A stretch of DNA of 64,000 bases, taken from contig CAZBFP010000001.1 of the NCBI GenBank assembly GCA_964491265.1, positions 124,001 through 188,000 of the forward strand, in the 5' to 3' direction. Source of the stretch: JBBAGC01 sp964491265 (GTDB taxonomy: Bacteria; Spirochaetota; UBA4802; UBA5550). The translations under genes and the position numbers were made by a program. Below, one piece after another: positions 1-8,588 of the stretch (the stretch's first letter is position 1; the number at the start of each line of letters is the position of its first letter). The notes under the pieces were generated by a model, which did not search any database, was not told the DNA's origin, and saw only the letters and a program-made list of their open reading frames with translations.

Positions 1-972
1 ATCCGCAAAGATAACTTTGTTGAAGTTCTTAATAATGAAATTGAACCCCTTAAGGAACTTACCCGTATGCTCTGGTGGCTCATGCTTAAACCCCCATTCC
101 TTATAAGAAGGCAGGTTCATAATACCTTCTCAAAGCTTGATTTAGAATTATTCCGTGAAGACTATAAAGAATACTACATAGAGGGTGAATCGAAACCGGA
201 ACATATTGGAGCGCCATTTTTCATGACCAGCATTTTCAACAGATATGGAGTCCTTCTTATCCACGGATATATGGCTGCACCTGAGGAGATGAGACTTCTG
301 GCGGAAAAATTATTCAAGGCAGGATACGATGTATACGGGGTACGCCTCAGAGGGCACGGCTCCTCACCCGAAGACCTTGCAGGGAGACGCTGGGAGGACT
401 GGTATGAATCTGTCAACAGGGGATATGTGGCGATAAAAAACAGCACAAAAGAATTTGCAATTGCCGGATTTTCCACAGGAGCAGGCCTTGCCCTTCTTCA
501 GGCTGCAAGAAAGCCTGACAAATTTAAAGCAGTAATTCCTATCAGTGCACCGCTGAGACTGCAGGATATAAGGGCTCATCTGTCAGGAGCTGTTGTTTTT
601 TTCAACAGCATTCTCGATAAATTCAAAATGAAGAAACAGATGATTGAATATGTTGCCAACAACCCGGAAAACCCGCACATTAACTACACCAGAAACCCGA
701 TTAAAGGGACCTATGAACTTGACCAGCTTATGGGTGTAGTTGAGAAGGAACTGAAGAATATTAAAGCCCCGGCACTTATTATCCAGGGATCCCACGACCC
801 TGTGGTAAATCCGGCAAGTGCTGATGAAGTGTTTGAAAAGATCGGATCAGAGAAAAAAACTTTAATCAAAATCAATTCTGCAAGACATGGGATTGTCCGG
901 GGAGATGAGCTTTCAGAAGTTGCTGAACATGTAATATCATTTCTCAACAAAACTTTCAAAGGGCGCATGTGA
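1..972 (+). CDS. Alpha/beta hydrolase, lysophospholipase/carboxylesterase-like, 5' end outside window
   Basis: Serine hydrolase of the alpha/beta fold, probably acting on acyl esters such as lipids or carboxylesters; the exact substrate cannot be read from sequence. Counting from the first ATG at 67, the oxyanion-hole motif LLIHGYM lies near residue 65, the nucleophile elbow GFSTGAG puts Ser at about 136, GSHDPVV supplies the acid near 243, and SARHGIV supplies His near 273, so the triad is complete. The frame is open back to base 1, so the gene may begin outside the window. ATG at 67 has an AAGGAA about ten bases upstream and is also a credible start, giving 301 residues. It is followed at once by the MATE gene with a 4-base overlap, so the two are probably co-transcribed. 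Confidence 0.8.
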   Translation: MRKDNFVEVLNNEIEPLKELTRMLWWLMLKPPFLIRRQVHNTFSKLDLELFREDYKEYYIEGESKPEHIGAPFFMTSIFNRYGVLLIHGYMAAPEEMRLLAEKLFKAGYDVYGVRLRGHGSSPEDLAGRRWEDWYESVNRGYVAIKNSTKEFAIAGFSTGAGLALLQAARKPDKFKAVIPISAPLRLQDIRAHLSGAVVFFNSILDKFKMKKQMIEYVANNPENPHINYTRNPIKGTYELDQLMGVVEKELKNIKAPALIIQGSHDPVVNPASADEVFEKIGSEKKTLIKINSARHGIVRGDELSEVAEHVISFLNKTFKGRM

Positions 973-2336
973 CAAAAATTACTGTTGATCTTGCTGAGAA
1001 GAAAATTGGCTCCCTTCTTCTCAGCTACTACATCCCCGCATTTATCGGGGTTATGGCAAATGCTCTATACAACATAGTTGACAGAATCTTTATCGGCCAG
1101 GGTGTAGGCCATATTGCACTTTCCGGGATTTCTGTGGTATTCCCTGTAATGATAATAATTATGGGATTCGGCATGCTTATAGGTATAGGTGCCGCTGTTC
1201 TTACTTCAATTGCCCTTGGCAAAAAGAACAGAGGCAGGGCGGAAGCAATTCTCGGTAATGCCTTTTCCCTGATGATTGCTGTATCAATATTTGTAACACT
1301 CCTGGGATTTACTATAAAAGGCCCGATCCTTCAATCATTTGGTGCAACAGCGGCAACATTGCAGTACGCAGATGATTACCTTAATATAATTCTTTCCGGT
1401 TCTATATTCGGGATAACAGGTTATGGCCTTAACTCAATCATACGGGCTGAGGGTAATGCAAAGATTGCCATGGTTTCAATGATAATCAGTGCTGCACTTA
1501 ATATTATCCTGGATGCAGTATTAATTTTTGTTTTTGACATGGGTGTAAAAGGGGCCGCATATGCCACAATAATTTCCCAGATGGTTCTTACATTGTGGGT
1601 AATTCTCCATTTCCGCAGAGAACGCTCTGTTATAAAACTGAAATTATCTTTTATGCGCCCTGATCAGGTGATAATAAAAAATATTTTTCTGGCAGGGATG
1701 GCCCCCTTTGTAATGCAGATGGCAAACAGCTTTGTGCAGGCAGTCTTCAATACGCAGCTCATAAAGCATGGCGGTGATATTGCAGTAGCAGCAATGGGGG
1801 TGGCAAACAGCGTTACCACAATTATTATCATGTCAATTATCGCCTTAAATATGGCGTCCCAGCCTATAATAGGGTATAACTTCGGGGCTAAAAATTACAG
1901 GAGGGTAAAGGAAACCTGGATTCTTACAATAAAGTACTCTACATATATCGCTCTTATTGCATTTGCATTTATTGAATTATTCCCCTCCCCTGTCATTATG
2001 CTTTTCAATAATGACCCTGAACTCCTGGAAAAAGGTACAACCGGTCTGAGAATCTTCTTGCTAATGCTCCCCCTTGTGGGATTCCAGATAGTAACAGGAA
2101 ACTATTTTCAGGCAACCGGGAGATCCAATATTGCCACATTGATGACTCTCATGAGGCAGATATTTCTCCTACTCCCCATTCTTATTATACTCCCCCGATA
2201 TTTCGGCCTCAAGGGGGTGTGGATGAGTGCCCCCCTCTCAGATTTTCTCAATGCCATTATTGTACTTTTACTGGTCTTCAGATACATGAAAAGTTTAAAT
2301 AACCGCATCTCCCTTGAGGAGTTGGGTAAAAAATAA
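969..2336 (+). CDS. MATE family multidrug/Na+ efflux transporter
   Basis: Inner-membrane exporter of the MATE family, which moves organic cations or drugs out in exchange for Na+ or H+. The 455-residue product is the usual length and shows about twelve hydrophobic segments in two similar halves. It carries the typical N-terminal stretch with YNIVDRIFIGQG and the second-half counterpart PIIGYNFGAKNY. The start is GTG, forming the overlap GTGA with the stop of the upstream hydrolase, so translation is likely coupled. Substrate is unknown. The closest subgroup is the bacterial NorM/DinF-like branch. Confidence 0.88.
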   Translation: MTKITVDLAEKKIGSLLLSYYIPAFIGVMANALYNIVDRIFIGQGVGHIALSGISVVFPVMIIIMGFGMLIGIGAAVLTSIALGKKNRGRAEAILGNAFSLMIAVSIFVTLLGFTIKGPILQSFGATAATLQYADDYLNIILSGSIFGITGYGLNSIIRAEGNAKIAMVSMIISAALNIILDAVLIFVFDMGVKGAAYATIISQMVLTLWVILHFRRERSVIKLKLSFMRPDQVIIKNIFLAGMAPFVMQMANSFVQAVFNTQLIKHGGDIAVAAMGVANSVTTIIIMSIIALNMASQPIIGYNFGAKNYRRVKETWILTIKYSTYIALIAFAFIELFPSPVIMLFNNDPELLEKGTTGLRIFLLMLPLVGFQIVTGNYFQATGRSNIATLMTLMRQIFLLLPILIILPRYFGLKGVWMSAPLSDFLNAIIVLLLVFRYMKSLNNRISLEELGKK

Positions 2337-2459
2337 TTAATTATTCCTGAAGATATTTTTTAGTGCAATAATGCAGATTTTAATATCCCCGCCGCCTTCG
2401 GCGGCGGGGATATTAAAGCATTTCATTTCAGATAAAAATCAAGGAATTAACTCTGATAA
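2336..2459 (+). repeat. Dispersed palindromic repeat, copy 1 (intact)
   Basis: About 124 bases with no coding content. A perfect 17-base-pair hairpin at 2380-2416 (arms TTAATATCCCCGCCGCC and complement, loop TTC) is flanked by conserved AT-rich arms. The left arm contains GATATTTTTTAGTGCAATAA and the right arm AAGGAATTAACTCTGATA. Matching copies lie at about 7529-7650 (same orientation) and 48125-48246 (opposite orientation). Here it fills the convergent gap between the MATE gene and the acetyl-CoA hydrolase-like gene, and its hairpin could act as a two-way terminator. Confidence 0.85.
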
Positions 2460-2475
2460 AAAATACTGTTCTCAA

Positions 2476-4326
2476 TTATGAAAGATTGAAGGTAAGCTCA
2501 ATAGTATCCCCGTCATATTTTTTCTCCGGAACCACTGAAAGCTTTTCAAAGACCCTGAGCATTTTACCATTCTGCGCAAGAACAGATGCTGTAAGGGTTT
2601 TAATCCCCCGCTCAATTGCTATCTTTATCAGATAATTGGCAAGAAAAGTAGCTATCCCTCTCCCCTGATACTGCTCATCAACCAGGAATGCCATTTCATA
2701 GGACTGCCCGTCAGGATATGCTGCGTAACGGGCCTCTGCCACTATCTTCTCGATATTACCAATTTGGTGAACAGCAACCACAGCAAAGATCTTTTCATAA
2801 TCCACACTTAAATACTGCTGCATATTTTTATGAGGCATAATCCGCACATGAGTAAAATACCTGTAATACTTCGATTCATCTGAGAATTTATAAAAAAGGC
2901 GACGCATCATATCCTCATCAGATGCCTTTATAGGCCTTATGCGAAGCTCAAGCCCGTCTTTAAAAGTTTTTACTGTTTCATATTTTGCAGGATAATCGGC
3001 TGAAATAGACCTGTATATCTGGTCTTTATAGAGATACCCTGTCTCCTTCGCTTTTTCAAAAAGCCTCTCCCTGTGATCCGGGTGTGCTATCTCAATCAAT
3101 GAAAGTGCACGCTCCCTTATGGACTTCCCGAAAAGGGTTGCAACACCATACTCAGTAACAACATATCTTGCAGCGCTCAATGTCGACCTTAATCTTTCAT
3201 GATCCTTATCATGAGAAATGACAATATTGCTCTCCCCGTTTTTGTTTACAGACCTTAATACAAAAATCACTTTCCCGCTTCCTGAAAATGCTGTACCTGC
3301 TGCAAAATTGAATTTACTCTCAAAACCGGAGAGAAGATTATCTCCGGAGTGAAAAATAATGGAACCGGCAGTAATATCTATCTTCTCAACATTCATTATA
3401 CTTATGAGCCGCGGAATATTTTTAATAGTAACCGGATTTGCCAGTTTTGCAATGGGATAAAATCCGAAAACCTGATTATGATCAACATAGTCGTAGAGCT
3501 CTTTTGATCCATGGCAGTAGCTTGTAGATATCTGCCCTCCAGACTCCCTTTTCCTGTCAATTGAAATAGCCCCTGCCTCTACAAGATCCATGGCCCAGTC
3601 AGAGATAACATTGGTGAGAATACCCAGGTTTCTCTTTGACATGAGATTAAGGGCAATTGCATCAAAAATTCTCCCCACATGCATAACAACCGTTGATCCA
3701 TCCTGTATAAGATTGCTGACATGCCAGCCGATTCTCTCATGTATCTTATCAAAAGATTTTCTCTCCCTTTCAAGGAGCGGGGTATCACTTTGAATTATAT
3801 AATCGATCTGATCGCAGTGTATGGCTGTTTCTCCATAGGTAAATGGCATGTTAGGATTTACCTCTGCAATCACAATAGATGCATTTTTAATAATTATATC
3901 TGCAACATCAATGGCAACACCAAGGCTCATGAAGCCCCGTTTATCAGGAAGTGATGTGGTAATGACAGCAATATCAATTTCTATGGCACGTGTGGCAAAA
4001 ATATAGGGGATCTCCACAAGGTTGGCAGGAATAAAATCCTCCATACCGTCACAGACCTCATTGGCCGGGATCTGTCCGCTTCTGAAAGTTTTAAGCCTGT
4101 AATTCCGCATATCGCATGTGGTTTTATCAAAAAAAGACTCAACTGAAAACAGCTGTACTATTTCCAGATCGTAATTCCTAATAGTGTCTGATTCATTTAA
4201 TGTTTTTACTGCAAGTGAAGGGATTGCAGGGCCGCTGCTTAAAAAGATCTTGTTCCCCGGCTTAATTAAGGATATAAATTCCCCCGGATCTATTATTTTG
4301 CTATCCATGCTTTCCTGTCTGAACAT
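2476..4326 (-). CDS. Acetyl-CoA hydrolase/transferase-like protein fused to GNAT acetyltransferase
   Basis: A 616-residue fusion. Residues 1 to about 445 match the acetyl-CoA hydrolase / 4-hydroxybutyrate CoA-transferase family, including YVVTEYGVATLFGKSIRERA and the IAHPDHRE segment. Residues from about 465 form a GNAT domain with the acetyl-CoA-binding pattern QYQGRGIATFLANY. Such fusions are known in anaerobes. Two signatures usual in the family are altered: the position of HTEM(I/F)SDG reads LTNVISDW, and GGQVDF reads GFESKFNF, so CoA-transferase activity is not assured. The start at 4326 is chosen because GGGAGG lies five to six bases upstream; an upstream ATG at 4344 lacks a ribosome site. 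Possible roles are CoA handling or protein lysine acetylation. Confidence 0.8.
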   Translation of the reverse strand: MFRQESMDSKIIDPGEFISLIKPGNKIFLSSGPAIPSLAVKTLNESDTIRNYDLEIVQLFSVESFFDKTTCDMRNYRLKTFRSGQIPANEVCDGMEDFIPANLVEIPYIFATRAIEIDIAVITTSLPDKRGFMSLGVAIDVADIIIKNASIVIAEVNPNMPFTYGETAIHCDQIDYIIQSDTPLLERERKSFDKIHERIGWHVSNLIQDGSTVVMHVGRIFDAIALNLMSKRNLGILTNVISDWAMDLVEAGAISIDRKRESGGQISTSYCHGSKELYDYVDHNQVFGFYPIAKLANPVTIKNIPRLISIMNVEKIDITAGSIIFHSGDNLLSGFESKFNFAAGTAFSGSGKVIFVLRSVNKNGESNIVISHDKDHERLRSTLSAARYVVTEYGVATLFGKSIRERALSLIEIAHPDHRERLFEKAKETGYLYKDQIYRSISADYPAKYETVKTFKDGLELRIRPIKASDEDMMRRLFYKFSDESKYYRYFTHVRIMPHKNMQQYLSVDYEKIFAVVAVHQIGNIEKIVAEARYAAYPDGQSYEMAFLVDEQYQGRGIATFLANYLIKIAIERGIKTLTASVLAQNGKMLRVFEKLSVVPEKKYDGDTIELTFNLS

Positions 4327-4389
4327 AAATCCTCCCGGAATCATTGAAAATGATACAATGTTAATTTTTCAACATATCTCATATGAAAA

Positions 4390-4460
4390 AAGATAAAATT
4401 ATATCTCCCCCATCTTCTTTTACAGCAGGGGGAATAGAGCTGTTTCCATTATAAACAAAT
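4390..4460 (+). repeat. Possible decayed copy of the palindromic repeat
   Basis: The stretch ATATCTCCCCCATC, 14 other bases, then GGGGGAATAGAGC lines up with the core of copy 2 (TATATCCCCGCC ... GGGGATAATAGAGC), but the stem is largely lost. It lies in the 334-base gap before lexA. The resemblance is by eye and weak. Confidence 0.3.
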
Positions 4461-4603
4461 CAAAAATTATCACTATGAATAGTACAATAATCAATACATG
4501 AATTATTGTAAAACAATAAATCGCTTATAGAGTAAAGGAATTATCATTAATTAACAAATTCTCTGTAAATAGTGATTCTTTTTACAATTTTTTAATAATA
4601 TCA

Positions 4604-4632
4604 TTGACATTCGAACAAACGTATGCTAATAT
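4604..4632 (+). promoter_or_regulatory. lexA promoter with embedded LexA (Cheo-type) box
   Basis: TTGACA at 4604-4609 and TAATAT at 4627-4632 are separated by exactly 17 bases, a near-consensus sigma-70 promoter. Inside the spacer, CGAACAAACGTATG at 4612-4625 resembles the Cheo box CGAACRNRYGTTYC: the left half is perfect and the right half has two mismatches. A repressor bound there would block polymerase directly, so lexA is very likely autoregulated. The predicted transcript starts near 4639, leaving a leader of about 20 bases. Confidence 0.75.
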
Positions 4633-4660
4633 TATGTTTAGCTTGAGGAGAGGGCCTATT

Positions 4661-5272
4661 ATGTCTAAACTATTAACTGAAAAACAGCAGCTTATACTCA
4701 ATTTTCTTAAAGACAGCATACTTGACAGCGGCTACCCCCCTACAGTAAGAGAAATAGGGGACAGATTCGGCATAACAGTAAAAGGGGCATACGATCACCT
4801 TAAAGCTATTGAAAAAAAAGGTTTTATCAAAACCGAACAGAATAAATCGAGAGCAATCATTATACTTGATTCTGAATTATCCCCGGAGCCTCAATCAAAG
4901 GGAGTGAGCATCCCCCTACTCGGAAGAATTGCAGCAGGTGCGCCAGTTCTGGCAGTTGAGAATATTGAAAGCTATCTCTCTTTCCCTAAAGAGATGTTCA
5001 GTAAAGGGGAATTCTTTGCACTTAATATCTCAGGTGACTCCATGATCGAAGGGGGAATTTTTGACGGAGACATAGCTATTATCCGGAAACAGAACACAGC
5101 CAACAATGGTGAAATTGTTGCAGCACTCCTAAATGATGAAGCGACCTTAAAGGTTTTCAGAAAAAAATCGAATGCAGTGGAACTTGCTCCCATGAACCCC
5201 TCCTACACCCCCATTCAAACCAGGGATGTTACAATACTGGGGAAACTGGCTGGCGTTTTCAGACAGTATTGA
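4661..5272 (+). CDS. lexA: LexA repressor, SOS regulon
   Basis: Transcriptional repressor of DNA-damage genes that cleaves itself when stimulated by RecA filaments. The 203-residue protein has an N-terminal winged helix (TVREIGDRFGITVKGAYDHL), the cleavage site Ala92-Gly93 in RIAAGAP, catalytic Ser127 in GDSMIEGG and Lys164 in ATLKVF. The spacing between cleavage site, Ser and Lys equals that of E. coli LexA. The start at 4661 is certain because an upstream in-frame codon at 4604 lies inside the promoter. An AGAGG sits seven bases before the ATG. It is a single-gene unit with its own promoter and operator. Confidence 0.96.
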   Translation: MSKLLTEKQQLILNFLKDSILDSGYPPTVREIGDRFGITVKGAYDHLKAIEKKGFIKTEQNKSRAIIILDSELSPEPQSKGVSIPLLGRIAAGAPVLAVENIESYLSFPKEMFSKGEFFALNISGDSMIEGGIFDGDIAIIRKQNTANNGEIVAALLNDEATLKVFRKKSNAVELAPMNPSYTPIQTRDVTILGKLAGVFRQY

Positions 5273-5497
5273 TTATTTTTTTATATTTGACATTATCCCT
5301 GCTTTAAAACTATAAAATAGATCATCCTCTATATTATTCAGAGAACCTGCAGATTATTTCTGCATAGGTATTAAGGGCTCTTTCCAGATTTTTTGGGAAA
5401 GTAATAATATTATTAGTTTCCTCATCTATCGGAGTCAGCCCCCTGTCTACCCCAAGAGTACTTCTTCGCTGTGCTCAGGGCGCACTGGAGGGGGCAC

Positions 5498-5740
5498 GGA
5501 AAAGTAATACTTGAATAAAAAGATTAATGGCGCTACTGCAAAAAGTCTGCCACAGAGACACAGAGGTACGGAATTTTATAGAAATTAGTAATCAATAATA
5601 TATATTTGCAAAAAATTGTAAATATATTTATGTACGATTTCATATATCTGTATAATTAGTTCATCTTTCTCTGTGTCTCTGCGCCTCTGTGGCAAAATAA
5701 GTTACTTTTTGCAGGAACGCCATTAATCAAAGTATTACAA
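5498..5740. repeat. Long imperfect inverted repeat (MITE-like) in a 647-base gene-free gap
   Basis: The gap 5273-5919 has no convincing gene. Within it, a left arm at about 5523-5566 (ATTAATGGCGCTACTGCAAA, then GCCACAGAGACACAGAGG) is mirrored by a right arm at about 5684-5729 (CCTCTGTGGC, then TTTTTGCAGGAACGCCATTA). Outer fragments also pair: GTAATACTT with AAGTATTAC, and AGGGGGCACG near 5490 with CGTGCCCCCT near 5813. The centre is AT-rich and non-coding. This architecture fits a non-autonomous transposable element or a decayed one. No transposase is visible. Confidence 0.65.
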
Positions 5741-5919
5741 CATTGGTTTGTATTATTGAGCTTGCAAAAAATTTGTGCAATAATATGTCGGGATCATAAA
5801 AATATATTAACTCGTGCCCCCTTTGGGGGACAGTGGGAAAAAAATTTGGTAAGATTTACTTTTTATCCTAACATTCCAGAAAGAACTGTATTAAGTAATA
5901 CTCAGTACAGGGAGTTAAA

Positions 5920-7401
5920 ATGCCTTTCCCTATGAAGCTGAATTTATTAACATTTATTATATTAATTCTTCTTTCTGCTCCCCTTACAGCAAAACCTCTG
6001 GCGGGTATAGTTTTTTTCGATCATAACTCATCCAGGGGTGAAATCTTCGCATCCCTTATAGAAAAGCATTCTATAAATATTCTCAACAACACCGGTTTTT
6101 TCAGTACAATTAACGAAGGGATTATAAACAGGGAACTGAAAAAATTTATATGCCTTGATGAAAAGTGTATTCTTAATTTCGCAGAGAATGCAGGGATTGA
6201 TCTTATTATAAGGGGTAAAATTTCAGACAATGGTGATTATGCAATTCTCACCCTGGATGCATTCGGAATCGGAATCCCCTTTAACAAAAAGCTGATTTAC
6301 AGCTATAAAGTAAAAATCCCTGCCCATGATTCCATAACACCCAGAGATTTCAGCCTCATATTGGAAGAGCACTCAGGAATATTTATTTCAAAGGTCCTAT
6401 GCATATTCAAATTCCCTGTAAAACTTACTGTTGAAGGGGAGACAGTTAAGGCAGTTACAGAACTTAAGGTTAACGGTTCTTATAGAATATTTAATGCTCA
6501 TACTTCTGCTCCCGACAAATCATCAATTACAGTTGATTTCAAAGATAACATAGCTCACCCTGACAGCCATATTATTTCAGAGGGGGACAGAATTTTTCTT
6601 CAATTCCGGAAGGAGGGGAAGGATCTTTACAGGTATTATGCTGATGGGAAAAAAAATCTGGTTTTTGAAGAGCCCTCACTCTACGACACATTATTTGTCT
6701 TTTTCTTTACTCTGCCCGGCAGTGCCACAATGCCCATTTCAGCACCTTTACTCGGCTATTTTAACAATGATGACTGGCAGGGGCTTGGATTATGGGCTCT
6801 AAATGCCTCCCCCTATTTATATGCTGAAGCAAGGGGATTTCTAAACTCCCCTTCAAGATTAAAAAAAGATAGAAAAGATATATCAAAGGACGACAGGGCC
6901 TTAAACTACTTTGCCTGGTACATGCTCCTTGCAGGTGGAACCCCCCTGTTCATAGACTCATTTGCATCTAAATATCTTTATGATGCATCCAGCTTCAGGG
7001 AGAAACAGGGGCTCATGGGGAACCCCTATACTGCAGCATATCTGGCAGCAGTGAGCAACGGCGGGGGGATGTTCTACAGGGGTCACAGATCATGGGGATA
7101 TTTCTATTTCCATATAAACAATATTCTCCTCTATTCAATGCTTAGAGAATTTTCCACCCCGGAGATATATGACAACTCCACAGATAAATACTCCAGGGGT
7201 GATAATAATAAAAAAAGGGGTGCCCTCCTTGCATCAGCACTTGCTGTTTCAAAAACCGCTGAAATTGTCCACAGTATAATCATAAAAGATAATATAAAAA
7301 ACGGCACTGTGATAGATGAATACATCCTCCCGGAAATCTTCATGACCCTTGACAGCAATAACATTCCTGTTTACAACCTTGGTCTTTCCCTGAAATTCTG
7401 A
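5920..7401 (+). CDS. Exported protein of unknown function
   Basis: A 493-residue protein with a signal peptide: the hydrophobic run LLTFIILILLSAPL is followed by an Ala-rich cleavage region near residue 24. Residues 25-120 contain the pattern CLDEKCILNFAENAGIDLII followed by a hydrophilic beta segment, which resembles the N-terminal fold of envelope proteins such as TolB/CsgG/FlgO-type domains in spirochaetes; that is a loose comparison. The C-terminal half is hydrophobic and aromatic-rich and ends in Phe, compatible with outer-membrane association. The start is set by GGGAG five bases before ATG. It stands alone between two repeat-filled gaps. I do not recognise a family. Confidence 0.7.
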   Translation: MPFPMKLNLLTFIILILLSAPLTAKPLAGIVFFDHNSSRGEIFASLIEKHSINILNNTGFFSTINEGIINRELKKFICLDEKCILNFAENAGIDLIIRGKISDNGDYAILTLDAFGIGIPFNKKLIYSYKVKIPAHDSITPRDFSLILEEHSGIFISKVLCIFKFPVKLTVEGETVKAVTELKVNGSYRIFNAHTSAPDKSSITVDFKDNIAHPDSHIISEGDRIFLQFRKEGKDLYRYYADGKKNLVFEEPSLYDTLFVFFFTLPGSATMPISAPLLGYFNNDDWQGLGLWALNASPYLYAEARGFLNSPSRLKKDRKDISKDDRALNYFAWYMLLAGGTPLFIDSFASKYLYDASSFREKQGLMGNPYTAAYLAAVSNGGGMFYRGHRSWGYFYFHINNILLYSMLREFSTPEIYDNSTDKYSRGDNNKKRGALLASALAVSKTAEIVHSIIIKDNIKNGTVIDEYILPEIFMTLDSNNIPVYNLGLSLKF

Positions 7402-7528
7402 ATCTCCTGAACTCTCTTTTTTAACCGGAAACCTCTTTTTTGATAGCGGGAAATCTTTATTTTTATAATATATACACAAAATATACACAAAGCTGGATCG
7501 GAGAATTAATTTTCTATATATTACCAAT

Positions 7529-7650
7529 GTTAATTTCTAAAAATATATTTTAGTGTAAAAATGGACTATTTTATATCCCCGCCGCCTTCGGCGGCGGGGA
7601 TAATAGAGCATTTCTTAACAATAATAAGTTTAGGAATTAATACTGATATA
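7529..7650 (+). repeat. Dispersed palindromic repeat, copy 2 (intact)
   Basis: Same element and orientation as the copy at 2336-2459. The core TATCCCCGCCGCC-TTC-GGCGGCGGGGATA lies at 7574-7602, flanked by AAATATATTTTAGTGTAAAA on the left and TTTAGGAATTAATACTGATA on the right. Outside the core the copies differ at many positions, so they are not recent duplicates. It lies in the 347-base gap between the exported protein and larE. Confidence 0.85.
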
Positions 7651-7672
7651 TTACTAAAATGCAGAGGACATC

Positions 7673-7744
7673 ATGGAACATAAATACTCAGCAAAGTTGC
7701 TGAAGGGCTTAAAAAACCGGCAGCATCACCGGATCAGGGTATAA
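7673..7744 (+). CDS. Possible 23-residue leader peptide upstream of larE
   Basis: A short open frame, very basic (MEHKYSAKLLKGLKNRQHHR plus three residues), preceded by GAGGA at short spacing and ending five bases before the larE start. It could be a translated leader coupling to larE, but it could equally be chance. No family is recognised. Confidence 0.25.
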   Translation: MEHKYSAKLLKGLKNRQHHRIRV

Positions 7745-7748
7745 AGCG

Positions 7749-8588
7749 ATGAGCTTCGAACTTCTCTCTCAGGAAGCGGCTGCATCGTACGAGAAACTTC
7801 GCCGTATCCTAAGCAGAATGGAGAAAGCTGCCATTGCCTGTTCAGGCGGCATTGACAGTACACTTCTTTTGCGGGCTGCTGCAGATATTCCGGGGCTTCA
7901 GATAACCGCCTTTACTGTTAATTCAATGTTCGTTCCTCAAGAAGAGATTGCTGAAGCAGCTAAACAGTCCGCTGCACTGGGGATAAAACATGTTGTAATT
8001 GATCTGGATATAAAAAAGATCCCGCAAATACAGAAAAACCCTCCACTCAGATGCTACCATTGCAAAAAAGAGGTCTTTTCTGCTATAAAATCAAAAGCAA
8101 AGTCCATGGGAATTTTCACAATACTTGAAGGCTCACACCATGATGACACAGCTGATTACAGGCCGGGCCTTAAAGCCCTTAATGAGCTGGGGATTGCAAG
8201 CCCCCTGAAAGATGCGGGCTTCACCAAAAAGGGAATCCGGGAAGTTTCCAGGCATCTCGGTATTGATACCTGGGAAAAGCCTTCATCACCATGTCTGGCT
8301 ACAAGAATCCCCTATGACACTGAAATCACAGATGATCTTATAACAATGATTTATGAATCTGAAAACTTCATTAAATCTCAGGGATTCATGCAGGTGCGTG
8401 TAAGGGCTCACGGGAATCTTGCGAGAATTGAAGTGAAAGAAGAGGATATAAAAAAAATTCTTGATCCTTCAGTCAGATCAGCCATAGAATCGGAATTAAA
8501 AAACCGGGGATTCGCATACATTACCCTTGATATGACCGGTTATCGCACCGGGAGCATGAATATAGGGATAAAGAGAGAGGAAAATTAA
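7749..8588 (+). CDS. larE: LarE, ATP-dependent sulfur transferase for nickel-pincer cofactor
   Basis: Third enzyme of nickel-pincer nucleotide synthesis: it adenylates the carboxylates of the pyridinium intermediate and replaces them with thiocarboxylates. The 279-residue protein is full length. The PP-loop ATP site SGGIDS starts at residue 32. Cys102 and Cys105 in RCYHCKKE, with Cys182 in SSPCLATR, form a three-cysteine set. Some LarE enzymes use three such cysteines to bind an iron-sulfur cluster that carries the sulfur, in contrast to the single sacrificial Cys of the Lactiplantibacillus enzyme; assignment to that type is inference. It leads a tight larE-larB-larC operon. Confidence 0.92.
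   Translation: MSFELLSQEAAASYEKLRRILSRMEKAAIACSGGIDSTLLLRAAADIPGLQITAFTVNSMFVPQEEIAEAAKQSAALGIKHVVIDLDIKKIPQIQKNPPLRCYHCKKEVFSAIKSKAKSMGIFTILEGSHHDDTADYRPGLKALNELGIASPLKDAGFTKKGIREVSRHLGIDTWEKPSSPCLATRIPYDTEITDDLITMIYESENFIKSQGFMQVRVRAHGNLARIEVKEEDIKKILDPSVRSAIESELKNRGFAYITLDMTGYRTGSMNIGIKREEN

Noticed and set aside
4604..4660. Longer lexA reading frame starting at 4604
   Set aside because: The extra codons cover the -35 element, LexA box and -10 of the promoter; the family N-terminus begins at 4661.
5273..5919. A protein gene hidden in the gap after lexA
   Set aside because: All frames are short and interrupted; the content is inverted-repeat sequence.
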